From JBAZOD01 sp041648955 (GTDB lineage: Bacteria; Patescibacteriota; Patescibacteriia; Patescibacteriales; JAQTRU01): 8,935 bases of DNA. Position numbers and translations under genes: made by a program. How positions within the stretch are numbered: the stretch's first letter is position 1; each line of letters starts with the position of its first letter. The notes under the pieces were generated by a model that worked only from the letters and a program-made list of their open reading frames with translations, did no database searches and had not been told where the DNA came from. The stretch spans positions 1 to 8,935 of the forward strand of contig JBAZOD010000037.1 of NCBI GenBank assembly GCA_041648955.1. The letters are read 5' to 3'. Shown in pieces: positions 1 through 6,822 of this stretch.

Positions 1-1
1 A

Positions 2-409
2 GAATCTTTACGTCAGTTGCGAGGTGGAGAAACTGACGCCGGCGTTCCCAGTGTTGATAACTTAACTCAAGTTTATCAAAATTACGTTGAAGAAAATGAT
101 CCAGATTCTGATAATATTTTTGGCGCTAGTGATAATTGTCCAATGATTGCCAACTCAGACCAAGAAGATAGTAATAATAATGGCGTTGGAGACGCTTGCG
201 ACAGCGAACAAGTTGTTGATGCGGAAGATGCCGGAGATGTCGGCTCAGAACCGGTGAATTCAGAACCTGAAAACGTAGAAATAGTTGATTCTCCAGATGA
301 AATCGTCCCTGCTGATGAAGAAAAAACGATTATTTCTAATGAAGAAGCACCTGTTGTGGAAGAGCAAACGTCAGAAGAACAAGCGTCGGAAATTCCTTCT
401 GAAGAATAA
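2..409 (+). CDS. Thrombospondin type 3 repeat protein, C-terminal part (partial)
   Basis: The reading frame is open to the left edge, so this is the C-terminal end of a longer protein. The TTG at 17 is not a convincing start. A motif of the form DNCP...N.DQ.D.NNNGVGDACD spans nt 131-202, with its two cysteines encoded at 137-139 and 197-199. This matches a thrombospondin type 3 repeat, a calcium-binding, disulfide-linked module of extracellular proteins. About 65 residues follow that are dominated by Glu, Asp, Val, Pro and Ser and look like a disordered acidic tail. There is no LPXTG sorting signal or C-terminal membrane helix, so any anchor must lie upstream of the window. The gene ends 23 bp before the next one and probably shares its operon. 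The repeat is clear. The role, perhaps a surface protein or adhesin, is inference. Confidence 0.8.
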   Translation, partial: ESLRQLRGGETDAGVPSVDNLTQVYQNYVEENDPDSDNIFGASDNCPMIANSDQEDSNNNGVGDACDSEQVVDAEDAGDVGSEPVNSEPENVEIVDSPDEIVPADEEKTIISNEEAPVVEEQTSEEQASEIPSEE

Positions 410-432
410 TTTTTTATTTTTATTTAAAATTT

Positions 433-966
433 ATGTCTAGCGGTTTTCAGAAAACAGTAAATTTGAAAGGAAAAACCAGATCGGAAAGAGAAGGGGAAAT
501 AGATAATTTATACAGTGAAAGAAGCGAACTTCAAAAAATAAGCCAGCCCAAGCCCAGAAAGGATAATTGGCCTCTTTTCAGGAAGGTTTTGTTTTTTTTG
601 GTAATTATATTATTTTTTTCTTTGATTTATTTTTTCTTTTTGCGGGGGCATATTTTCCAAGAAAATTCAGGAAAAAATGCCAGCTGGTATGCGGTGAAAT
701 TGGCCAGTGAAGAAATATTTTATGGACAAATAAAAAACACATCTGCCGATCCGATCACAATGAGCAATGTTTATTATGATTATGACCAGCAAAAAGGAGG
801 CGGAGCTAAAACAACAGATAATAATACTTTGCGCTTGGTAAAAAGGGGCGGAGAAGCTTACGGACCCGACGGAACTGTTGAAATTGTTCGCTCCCAAGTT
901 GTTTATATGGAGCCGCTGAAAGAAGATTCGAAAGTCTTGGAAGCGATTTTAAATTACGAAAAATAG
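433..966 (+). CDS. Single-pass membrane protein of unknown function
   Basis: This 177-residue protein has a basic, charged N-terminus (residues 1-50), one strongly hydrophobic helix at about 51-70, and an external domain at about 80-177. The positive-inside rule predicts the N-terminus in the cytoplasm and the C-terminal domain outside. That domain starts with a WYAVKL...IFYGQI pattern and ends in DSKVLEAILNYEK, which resembles a small domain I associate with Patescibacteria membrane proteins (recalled, not searched). It has no cysteines and no catalytic motif. The ATG at 433 is preceded by a T/A-rich stretch without a Shine-Dalgarno site. It lies 23 bp after the surface-protein gene and 10 bp before the next gene, in an operon ending with a VirD4-like ATPase. 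It may be an accessory membrane component of that machine, which is inference from context. Confidence 0.85.
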   Translation: MSSGFQKTVNLKGKTRSEREGEIDNLYSERSELQKISQPKPRKDNWPLFRKVLFFLVIILFFSLIYFFFLRGHIFQENSGKNASWYAVKLASEEIFYGQIKNTSADPITMSNVYYDYDQQKGGGAKTTDNNTLRLVKRGGEAYGPDGTVEIVRSQVVYMEPLKEDSKVLEAILNYEK

Positions 967-976
967 AATATAGCAT

Positions 977-1567
977 ATGGCTGACAGCGATATACAATCA
1001 AAAAATTCTCCCAATCGAAATCTCGGGGAAATGAAAAAAATAAATGGCCAGGATTTAGAAAGGGCTAGAAAAATTATCTTAAAGTCAATTGGCGAAAAAG
1101 ATGGTTTTTCTGAAAGAAATAATAATTTTGAACCAAGCCCAGAAAAAGAGATAAATTTGGAAAGTTTGCCGATAGAACCGGAAAGAGGTTTAGAAAATTT
1201 TTCCCAAAAAGAAGAAAAAAGCTTGCCGCCAGAAAAGCCAAAAAACATTCCAGCCGATGATCTGATCCAAGCAAGTAATCAGCAGCGTTTTCAGGAGGAA
1301 AAACAAAAGGAAATTGAAAAAATTTTACAAAACGGCTTAGAAGATATTTACTTAAGCTTACCGCCCGAAAAGCAGAGAGAATTCAAAATAGAAGGAGAAA
1401 AAACTACCAGAGAAATAAATATCTTATTAGGTAAAACTAAAACTAATATCGGGAAAATAATAACTCTTATTAGAAAATGGCTGTCTATTATTCCCGGCAT
1501 AAATAAATTTTTTCTAGAACAGGAAACTAAAATTAAAGCGGATCAAATATTAAAGCTAAAGGAATAA
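977..1567 (+). CDS. Lys/Glu-rich soluble protein of unknown function, beside the VirD4-like ATPase
   Basis: This 196-residue protein has no signal peptide or obvious membrane helix. Residues 1-95 are low-complexity, rich in Glu, Lys, Asn and Pro, and probably disordered. Residues about 100-196 look helical and more conserved in style. They comprise a charged helix (RFQEEKQKEIEKILQNG), a segment with IYLSLPPEKQREFKIEG, a Thr/Lys-rich helix, and an amphipathic stretch at about 159-182 (ITLIRKWLSIIPGINKFFL) that could dock on a membrane or partner. It is separated by only 10 bp from each neighbour, and the downstream neighbour is the ATPase, so the two are probably co-translated. I recall similar C-terminal domains in Patescibacteria next to such ATPases, which would suit an adaptor or docking factor. 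That role is inference. No ribosome-binding site is visible before the ATG. Confidence 0.8.
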   Translation: MADSDIQSKNSPNRNLGEMKKINGQDLERARKIILKSIGEKDGFSERNNNFEPSPEKEINLESLPIEPERGLENFSQKEEKSLPPEKPKNIPADDLIQASNQQRFQEEKQKEIEKILQNGLEDIYLSLPPEKQREFKIEGEKTTREINILLGKTKTNIGKIITLIRKWLSIIPGINKFFLEQETKIKADQILKLKE

Positions 1568-1577
1568 TTTATTTTTT

Positions 1578-4091
1578 ATGGACTATGGCTTCCCGGAACA
1601 AAATTTATATCCTTCTCCGTTTAGCTTAAATTTCGAAATTGGCCCCTGGCTTGCTTTTTTGTTTTGGGCGATTTTGATTTTTTTTGTCTTATTTTTAGCA
1701 TTGAAAATTTTAAGATTTTGGGCGAACAATAATAAGCATTTTGATCATGCCATTTTTTTGGTGCGCTTGCCCAAAGAAAAACCAGGAGAAAAAGATGAAG
1801 AATTTGATGTTCAGCATCTGCATGAAGAAATTGCTAAAGGAGAAACAATTTTTGCAAGCATCGGGGGCTTAAGAGCACAAAGGGGAATTTTGCCGTGGCT
1901 TATTGGTAGAAATGATCATTTTTCTTTTGAAATTGTAGCTTGGGAAAAAAGAATATGTTTTTATTTTGCTGCGCCCAAAGAAATGGCGCGCTATCTAGAA
2001 CAACAAATTCATGCCCATTACCCGGAGGCGATGATTGAAGAAATTAATGATTATAATATTTTTTCTGCGCGTGGAGAAATAATTGCCGGCCATTTAAAAA
2101 CCGAACGCAGTTTTATTTTTCCGATTAAAACCTACAAAAATCAAGAAACCGACCCAATGAACTCAATTATCAATATAATGTCAAAACTAGATGCAGGCGA
2201 GGGAATAGCCATCCAATATATAGTAAGAAGCGCTAAGGGGGTCTGGCATAAAAGAGCCTCATCCGTAGCAAGAGAAGTTGCCAATGGAAAATCTTTGGTT
2301 GAAGCTTTGCGCTTGAATAACGCCAGTAAAATTATCAGCAAGCTTGGAGATCTTGTCCAATCAGCTAAACCGCCAACGGGGATGGAGAAAAGTGCAGGTC
2401 CGCAAAAACTTTCTGTTCTAGAAGGAGAAATGATAAAAGGAATAGAAGAAAAAAATTCTCGTGCCGGGCTGGATGTCAATTTGCGCATCGTGGTAAGCAC
2501 CCAAAACAAAGGAAAAACTTCTGTTTTTCTTGATAATATTGCAAGCGCTTTTCGTCAATATAATTATTACGAATACGGAAACAATTTTAAAAATAAAATA
2601 AAAAAAGGCAACCAAAAACGAACAATAGAAGATTTTATATATCGCCGTTTTGAAGAACAACAAAGTTTTCTTTTAAATACAGAGGAGTTAGCCAGTCTTT
2701 TTCATTTTCCTCTAAGCCGTACTGAAACCCCAAACATTCTTTGGCTAACCGCTAAGTATGCGCCAGTACCGGCAAATATTCCAGAAGAAGGCATTATTTT
2801 GGGAGAAAATCTTTATCGGGGCGTAAGAAAAGAAGTGAAAATAAAAAGAGAAGATAGACGCCGCCATCTTTATGTTATTGGTAAATCCGGCACCGGAAAA
2901 TCGCAGTTTATAGCCAGTATGGCCATCCAAGATATTATAAATGGCGAAGGGGTTGGAGTTCTTGACCCTCATGGAGATTTAATTCAAGATATTCTTGAAA
3001 GAATACCACCGGAAAGAGCGGAAGATGTTGTTTTATTTTCTCCAGCTGATTTAGAGCGTCCCTTAGGCTTAAATTTAATTGAATATGACCCTCGCTATCC
3101 GGAGCAAAAGACGTTTGTTATAAATGAGCTTATAAAAATATTTGATAAGCTTTATGATTTAAAATCAACCGGCGGACCAATTTTTGAGCAATACATGAGA
3201 AACGCCTTGTTGCTTATCATGAGTGATACGGCAACCGGCGCCACTTTAATGGAGGTGCCAAAAATTCTTTCTGACCCAGCTTTTAGGAAAATAAAATTAG
3301 AGCATTGCGCTGATCAAACCGTAGTTGATTTTTGGAAACAGGAAGCGGAAAAAGCCGGTGGCGACGCGGCCTTGGCAAATGTCGTGCCTTACATTACCTC
3401 GAAATTAACACAATTCATTTCCAATGATACCATGCGCCCAATAATCGGCCAGCAAAAAAGCTCTTTTAACTTGCGCGATATAATGGATAGGCAAAAAATT
3501 CTTTTGATAGATCTTTCCAAGGGGCAAGTGGGGGAGATGAACGCCTTTTTGCTCGGTATGATTTTAATTGGAAAAATTTTAATGTCAGCCTTATCTCGCA
3601 CTGATATTCCGACCGAGAAACGAAAAGATTTTTATCTCTATATTGACGAGTTTCAAAATTTTACAACTGATTCAATTTGTTCTATTCTCTCTGAAGCGAG
3701 AAAATATGGCTTGAATTTAATTATCGCCCATCAATACTTGGGACAATTGGTAAAAAATAAAGACACGGTAATAAAAGACGCGGTTTTTGGCAATGTAGGA
3801 ACTTGGGCTTTGTTTAAGGTTGGTTCAGAAGACGCGGAAACAATGGAAAAAGAATTTTCTCCGGTTTTTAATCAGTATGATTTGATAAATATTGATAAAT
3901 ATACAGCTTATATTAAATTATTAATTGATAATGCTGCCAGCCGTCCTTTTTCTATGAAAACTTTATGGCCGCTGCCGGGAACGCGAAGAGAAGATATGCC
4001 AGGAAGAATCAAATCATTATCACGGCTCAAATATGGACAAGATAGAAATATAATAGAGGCAGAAATAAAAAGAAGAGCCAAAACAATTTAG
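1578..4091 (+). CDS. VirD4/TraD-like type IV coupling ATPase, membrane-anchored
   Basis: This 837-residue P-loop ATPase of the HerA/FtsK-VirD4 group is the core enzyme of the operon. One N-terminal membrane helix (about 21-47) is followed by a large charged domain (about 55-380) that I cannot match to a catalytic family. The motor domain begins near 420. Walker A is GKSGTGKS (435-442), a DPHGD motif follows at 463-467, Walker B is LYIDEF with D690 and E691, and an AHQ motif with Q719 sits in the sensor position. The segment IDEFQNF...SEARKYGLNLIIAHQY resembles the TraM-recognition/TraG-like region of type IV coupling proteins. These normally feed DNA or protein into a secretion channel using ATP. 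No relaxase, VirB4 or channel gene is visible nearby, so the substrate is unknown. A VirB4-like role is less likely given the DPHGD motif and N-terminal anchor. The ATG at 1578 lacks a Shine-Dalgarno site. Confidence 0.92.
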   Translation: MDYGFPEQNLYPSPFSLNFEIGPWLAFLFWAILIFFVLFLALKILRFWANNNKHFDHAIFLVRLPKEKPGEKDEEFDVQHLHEEIAKGETIFASIGGLRAQRGILPWLIGRNDHFSFEIVAWEKRICFYFAAPKEMARYLEQQIHAHYPEAMIEEINDYNIFSARGEIIAGHLKTERSFIFPIKTYKNQETDPMNSIINIMSKLDAGEGIAIQYIVRSAKGVWHKRASSVAREVANGKSLVEALRLNNASKIISKLGDLVQSAKPPTGMEKSAGPQKLSVLEGEMIKGIEEKNSRAGLDVNLRIVVSTQNKGKTSVFLDNIASAFRQYNYYEYGNNFKNKIKKGNQKRTIEDFIYRRFEEQQSFLLNTEELASLFHFPLSRTETPNILWLTAKYAPVPANIPEEGIILGENLYRGVRKEVKIKREDRRRHLYVIGKSGTGKSQFIASMAIQDIINGEGVGVLDPHGDLIQDILERIPPERAEDVVLFSPADLERPLGLNLIEYDPRYPEQKTFVINELIKIFDKLYDLKSTGGPIFEQYMRNALLLIMSDTATGATLMEVPKILSDPAFRKIKLEHCADQTVVDFWKQEAEKAGGDAALANVVPYITSKLTQFISNDTMRPIIGQQKSSFNLRDIMDRQKILLIDLSKGQVGEMNAFLLGMILIGKILMSALSRTDIPTEKRKDFYLYIDEFQNFTTDSICSILSEARKYGLNLIIAHQYLGQLVKNKDTVIKDAVFGNVGTWALFKVGSEDAETMEKEFSPVFNQYDLINIDKYTAYIKLLIDNAASRPFSMKTLWPLPGTRREDMPGRIKSLSRLKYGQDRNIIEAEIKRRAKTI

Positions 4092-4125
4092 ATAATTTCA
4101 ATTATTTGCATTTATCGGATCGAAG

Positions 4126-4929
4126 ATGAACGAACAAGACATAAAAATTAAAATTAAATCTCAGGCCAAGCAAATCGGTTGGCGTATTATTACTACCGTT
4201 GTTCTAACTTTAACTGCGATTGTTACGGTTTGGGCTTATGCAGCCTTTATTGAGCCCAGCGTTGGTCCTAATTCTTCTGACCAGGATTTTTCTCAAAATA
4301 TTCTCGGTAATAATGACGCTAATAATGATTTTGATTCGTCTAACGTCGTAGCTAATCCGAATGGAAGCATAATAGAACGATTGGAATCAGTGCAAGAGCG
4401 CACTTGCGGTAATGGTATTACTGAAATTGGCGAGGCTTGCGATGATGGTGGAACAAGCTGGACTTCCGGGACTTGCGCAGGCGATTGTTTAAAACAAAAT
4501 TATTGGAGTAATCCGCTAGTTGGAGAAATGAATATTTACACAACCAGTGTTAATCGTTGGTGCCAAGAACATAATTTTAACAATATAGCGAGTTCAAATC
4601 TTAGCACTAGTATTTTTACAACTTCCACGTGGTCAATTGCTTATACTGAATGTTCTTATTTTAATTATCAAACACATACAAAAACGGTGGTATTAGGAGC
4701 GGGGTATGATATTTATTCTGGAGCAAAAGAAGGTATGCTTTATGTGCTCGGTATATGGACAAACAGTCAAGCTGCCGCCAAAACAAATAGCGTTTGGAAT
4801 ACTACGAATATAAGCACTTATACTGCTTTTTATGGCAGCACGACCTGTGGCGTAATAACTGTTTCTAAGTATACTGTAACCGATTCTTCCCAACTAGCTT
4901 ATATAGGTGAGATTTGGTGCGCAGATTAG
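4126..4929 (+). CDS. Membrane-anchored cysteine-rich extracellular protein
   Basis: This 267-residue protein has a basic N-terminus, a hydrophobic helix at about 20-42 acting as signal anchor or signal peptide, and an extracellular remainder. An Asn/Asp/Ser-rich stem (about 44-90) leads to a cysteine module CGNGITEIGEACDDG...CAGDC (94-121). This resembles the CGNG..E.GE.CDDG disulfide repeat found in myxobacterial and other surface proteins. The C-terminal domain (about 130-267) is rich in Thr, Ser, Tyr and Trp and probably beta-structured. Eight cysteines (94, 105, 117, 121, 146, 176, 241, 265) would allow four disulfides, fitting an exported location. The start of the mature stem (EPSVGPNSSDQDF) resembles Patescibacteria surface or pilin-like proteins I remember, but no type IV pilin cleavage motif is evident. 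It follows the ATPase by 34 bp and could be a surface partner or substrate of it, which is inference. Confidence 0.85.
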   Translation: MNEQDIKIKIKSQAKQIGWRIITTVVLTLTAIVTVWAYAAFIEPSVGPNSSDQDFSQNILGNNDANNDFDSSNVVANPNGSIIERLESVQERTCGNGITEIGEACDDGGTSWTSGTCAGDCLKQNYWSNPLVGEMNIYTTSVNRWCQEHNFNNIASSNLSTSIFTTSTWSIAYTECSYFNYQTHTKTVVLGAGYDIYSGAKEGMLYVLGIWTNSQAAAKTNSVWNTTNISTYTAFYGSTTCGVITVSKYTVTDSSQLAYIGEIWCAD

Positions 4930-5050
4930 GTTTTCTTGCCAAAATTAAGGAAATTTTGTAAAATATCTTAGAAACAGCTTATTGCGAGTTTAATTCTGCG
5001 TCAATCCTTTAATTCGAATGTTTCCTGCGGATTTAAGTCTTTCTACTACA

Positions 5051-5094
5051 ATTCAAATGCTTCAAATTTATATTTGAAGCATTTGAATAATTTT
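5051..5094 (+). terminator. 17-bp inverted repeat, probable terminator of the ATPase operon
   Basis: ATTCAAATGCTTCAAAT (5051-5067) and its exact reverse complement (5072-5088) flank a TTAT loop, followed by AATTTT. The stem is perfect but AT-rich and the T tract is short, so it may be a weak terminator, an RNA-stabilising hairpin or a protein-binding palindrome. The rest of the 239-bp gap after the cysteine-rich gene (4930-5168) holds only a weak 7-bp hairpin at 4940-4958. Confidence 0.55.
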
Positions 5095-5134
5095 CACCGT
5101 ATATTTAAAATCAGCAAAATATTTGAATTAACGG

Positions 5135-5162
5135 TTCACTAAAGAAGGTTAAAAAATATAAA
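5135..5162 (+). promoter_or_regulatory. Candidate promoter for the 252-residue acidic protein gene
   Basis: TTCACT (5135-5140) and TATAAA (5157-5162) are 16 bp apart, giving four and five matches to the sigma-70 boxes. The predicted start is near 5169, leaving a leader of about 9 nt before the ATG at 5178. Such hexamers arise easily in AT-rich DNA. The placement after the operon-end hairpin is the main support. Confidence 0.3.
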
Positions 5163-5177
5163 AATTAATTGAATAAT

Positions 5178-5936
5178 ATGGAAAACAAAAACCAAGACAA
5201 AAATTTTGATTTAACCGAAGAAGAGGGGATTTTGAGCGATGGTTTGGATATAGATAAACATTTGGAAGAAGAGGAAAGCAGGAATGTTTCTCAGCAAATT
5301 AAAGATAAAGATGAATTCAATTTTGAAGAAAATTATAATAAATCTCAAGAAGAAAGCAGTGACGAAAAAAAAGATATAGTGATCAGCCGATCGAAAATAA
5401 TACTTGCAAAAAAATTATTGGCGAATATAAAAGAAAACAACGATAAATTGATAGGAATTTTGTCTTTTTTGGCGCCATCAGAAATGGATGATACTATTGG
5501 TATTAGTCAGATAGGGGAAAGTCTCGAGGGTAAAGAAGATTTGGGAGATGATAACCAAGAAGGTAAAATAATAGAAGGAGTTTTTGACGGGGAAAATATG
5601 ATTGGTCCGGATGGCAAACAATACAGCGTGCCGGCTAATTATGCTTCAAAATCAAAATTAGTTGAAGGTGATATTCTGAAATTAACCATAACTCCCAAGG
5701 GAACATTTGTTTATAAACAAATCGGACCGATAGAAAGAGTGAGAATTGTCGGAAATTTAGAAAAAGAAGGTAGTGGTGATTTCTTAGTCAGATCCGAAGG
5801 AAGACAATGGCGCGTTTTACCAGCAAGCGTCACATATTTTAAGGGCAACCCTGGAGATGAAACAATTATTTTAATTCCTAAGTCCGGCGAAAGCAAATGG
5901 GCAGCAGTAGAAAATATTGTCAGAAACAGGGGGTAG
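5178..5936 (+). CDS. Acidic N-terminus, beta-rich C-terminal domain protein of unknown function
   Basis: I chose the ATG at 5178. A TTG nine bases upstream is in frame but less likely, and neither has a Shine-Dalgarno site. The 252-residue product is soluble, with no signal or membrane helix. Residues 1-66 are very acidic and disordered-looking. Residues about 68-99 form a basic-amphipathic helix region (SRSKIILAKKLLANIKEN). From about 130 to 249 there is a compact beta-rich domain including GVFDGENMIGPDGKQYSVPANYASKSKLV and, near its end, a V/S/T-Y-F-K-G-N-P-G-D-E segment. The glycine/proline turns and alternating hydrophobics suggest beta-barrel folds. I recall very similar C-terminal sequences across Patescibacteria without known function. 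It stands alone between the inverted repeat at 5051 and the terminator near 5990, so it is probably transcribed by itself. A role in RNA or ribosome binding is a guess. Confidence 0.85.
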   Translation: MENKNQDKNFDLTEEEGILSDGLDIDKHLEEEESRNVSQQIKDKDEFNFEENYNKSQEESSDEKKDIVISRSKIILAKKLLANIKENNDKLIGILSFLAPSEMDDTIGISQIGESLEGKEDLGDDNQEGKIIEGVFDGENMIGPDGKQYSVPANYASKSKLVEGDILKLTITPKGTFVYKQIGPIERVRIVGNLEKEGSGDFLVRSEGRQWRVLPASVTYFKGNPGDETIILIPKSGESKWAAVENIVRNRG

Positions 5937-5960
5937 ATAAAAAAACTAAGAATTATTTAT

Positions 5961-5996
5961 AAAATTGCGCTTTCTTAGAAGGCGTGATTTTTTATT
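5961..5996 (+). terminator. Rho-independent terminator
   Basis: GCGCTTTC (5967-5974) pairs with GAAGGCGT (5978-5985) across a TTA loop, using two G-U pairs. A/T pairs extend the stem outward, and six T (5988-5993) follow. It lies about 30 bp after the stop of the 252-residue protein gene and ends its transcript. Confidence 0.75.
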
Positions 5997-6023
5997 GACG
6001 GATATATTTTTTAGGACTAAGAT
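5995..6023 (+). promoter_or_regulatory. Sigma-70-type promoter for the 90-residue membrane protein gene
   Basis: TTGACG (5995-6000) and TAAGAT (6018-6023) are exactly 17 bp apart, with five and four consensus matches. The -35 box begins immediately after the T tract of the preceding terminator. The predicted start is near 6030, giving a leader of about 42 nt. Confidence 0.55.
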
Positions 6024-6061
6024 GGAAGGTAATAAAAAGCGTTGTTTTAGTTCGCGGAAAG

Positions 6062-6065
6062 GGAG
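6062..6065 (+). promoter_or_regulatory. Shine-Dalgarno site (GGAG)
   Basis: GGAG within GGGAGTG sits 6 nt before the ATG at 6072. It decides the start of the 90-residue gene and contrasts with the upstream operon, where no such site is seen. Confidence 0.7.
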
Positions 6066-6071
6066 TGAAAA

Positions 6072-6344
6072 ATGGGACCGGAACAGCCAGCAGGCATTTT
6101 TTTGATAGTTTTTTCAAATCTGCTGAAAGTAGGTTTTTTTGTAAGTATTGTCTGGCTCTTTATACAATGGTGGCGTGAAGCCAGATATTTTAATGAGCAC
6201 AGCTGGATTTGGATGAGTTTTTCTCCGGCCAAAAAGAAACGTATCGCCAAGAAATTTTCAATTTTTGGGCCGGTGACTCTCCTAGCTGCCTGCATCATTT
6301 TATATCTTATCAAAGTTTTTTTTGTTCAGTGTCGCCCCTGTTAA
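6072..6344 (+). CDS. Small two-helix membrane protein of unknown function
   Basis: This 90-residue protein has two predicted membrane helices at about 8-33 and 64-85. They are joined by a loop of about 30 residues rich in Trp (WW, W45, W47), Arg and Lys (PAKKKRIAKK). The basic loop suggests a cytoplasmic loop with both ends outside. The protein ends in CRPC, a pair of cysteines separated by Arg-Pro just after the second helix. That resembles a redox CxxC-like pair only in spacing and is not a known motif to me. The start is set by a good Shine-Dalgarno site. It has its own promoter and terminator, so it is probably monocistronic. The protein is not recognised; the topology and coding status are well supported, the function is not. 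Confidence 0.75.
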   Translation: MGPEQPAGIFLIVFSNLLKVGFFVSIVWLFIQWWREARYFNEHSWIWMSFSPAKKKRIAKKFSIFGPVTLLAACIILYLIKVFFVQCRPC

Positions 6345-6347
6345 TGC

Positions 6348-6378
6348 CGTTGTTTGCGCAAGCACTCAACGATTTTTT
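6348..6378 (+). terminator. Rho-independent terminator with GCAA tetraloop
   Basis: CGTTG (6348-6352) pairs with CAACG (6367-6371). Inside, TGC-GCAA-GCA forms a short stem capped by a GNRA tetraloop, separated by a 2x2 internal loop. ATTTTTT follows. It starts 4 bases after the stop codon of the 90-residue gene. Confidence 0.75.
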
Positions 6379-6384
6379 ATATTC

Positions 6385-6412
6385 TTGACTTATCTCTAAT
6401 TTTTGGTAATAT
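6385..6412 (+). promoter_or_regulatory. Extended -10 promoter for the 99-residue protein gene
   Basis: TTGACT (6385-6390) and TAATAT (6407-6412) are 16 bp apart, and TGG at 6404-6406 forms an extended -10 (TGn). The predicted start is near 6419, giving a leader of about 41 nt with a Shine-Dalgarno site. Confidence 0.6.
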
Positions 6413-6449
6413 TTTACAAAACATGGAATCTTTTGCTTTTTAAAAAATT

Positions 6450-6454
6450 GGAGG
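6450..6454 (+). promoter_or_regulatory. Shine-Dalgarno site (GGAGG)
   Basis: GGAGG lies 5 nt before the ATG at 6460. It shows that translation starts there and not at the in-frame upstream codon at 6403, which would fall inside the promoter. Confidence 0.85.
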
Positions 6455-6459
6455 AAAAT

Positions 6460-6759
6460 ATGGCGAAAGAAGATTGGAATGTTGACTTTGATGTCTTTCA
6501 CACAATGGGCGATGAAGAACGGCTTGAGCTTCGGAGGATATTGCTCCGAGACAAGAAAGCTCGCGAAGTGATACGGCAAAAGTTGAAACTCTCCGGAATT
6601 TATGCAATCGGAATTTGCGGAAATCTTGAAAATGTCGCATTTATGTGCAATCGTCCTGATGATCTTTTGGAAATTAATCTTCTGATGGCTTATGCTAAAA
6701 GACAGGGAAAAGCGATCTTTGTTATAACACGGGATGATCAGGATATAAAGGATATTTAA
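6460..6759 (+). CDS. Small soluble protein of unknown function
   Basis: This 99-residue protein starts at 6460, downstream of GGAGG. The frame is open back to 6403, but that would place 19 extra residues over the promoter. Residues 1-45 are charged and helical (DEERLELRRILLRDKKAREVIRQKLKL). Residues about 47-63 are hydrophobic and strand-like, with C53 and C63. After a helix (about 68-82) there is a final strand AIFVITRDD. The alternation of strand and helix hints at a small alpha/beta fold, but I recognise no family or catalytic motif. It has its own extended -10 promoter and a strong terminator, so it is a single-gene unit just upstream of dnaX. No link to replication is implied by the sequence. 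It is very likely translated, with unknown function. Confidence 0.78.
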   Translation: MAKEDWNVDFDVFHTMGDEERLELRRILLRDKKAREVIRQKLKLSGIYAIGICGNLENVAFMCNRPDDLLEINLLMAYAKRQGKAIFVITRDDQDIKDI

Positions 6760-6782
6760 AAGCGTTCTTTTTCCGAGACGAC

Positions 6783-6816
6783 AAAAGCCTCAGCTACGGT
6801 TTAGTGGGGCTTTTTT
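6783..6816 (+). terminator. Strong Rho-independent terminator
   Basis: AAAAGCCTCA (6783-6792) pairs with TGGGGCTTTT (6805-6814) over 10 bp with one G-U pair and a 12-nt loop, followed by T through 6816. It insulates dnaX from the upstream 99-residue gene. Confidence 0.85.
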
Positions 6817-6822
6817 ATATCC

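Noticed and set aside
949..1274. Open frames on the minus strand opposite the gene at 977, and similar ones opposite the ATPase gene
   Set aside because: They are shadows of well-supported plus-strand genes, with no start signals and low-complexity products.
1578..4091. VirB4-type assembly ATPase
   Set aside because: The N-terminal membrane anchor, DPHGD motif and IDEFQNF...SEARKYGLN segment fit the VirD4/TraD coupling type better.
4126..4929. Type IV pilin or pseudopilin
   Set aside because: There is no prepilin peptidase motif (G/A followed by F/M and E at +5) before the hydrophobic helix.
5169..5177. TTG start for the 252-residue protein
   Set aside because: An ATG lies three codons downstream and there is no Shine-Dalgarno site favouring the TTG.
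6403..6459. N-terminal extension of the 99-residue protein
   Set aside because: It would cover the -10 region and the GGAGG site. The ATG at 6460 has ideal ribosome-binding spacing.
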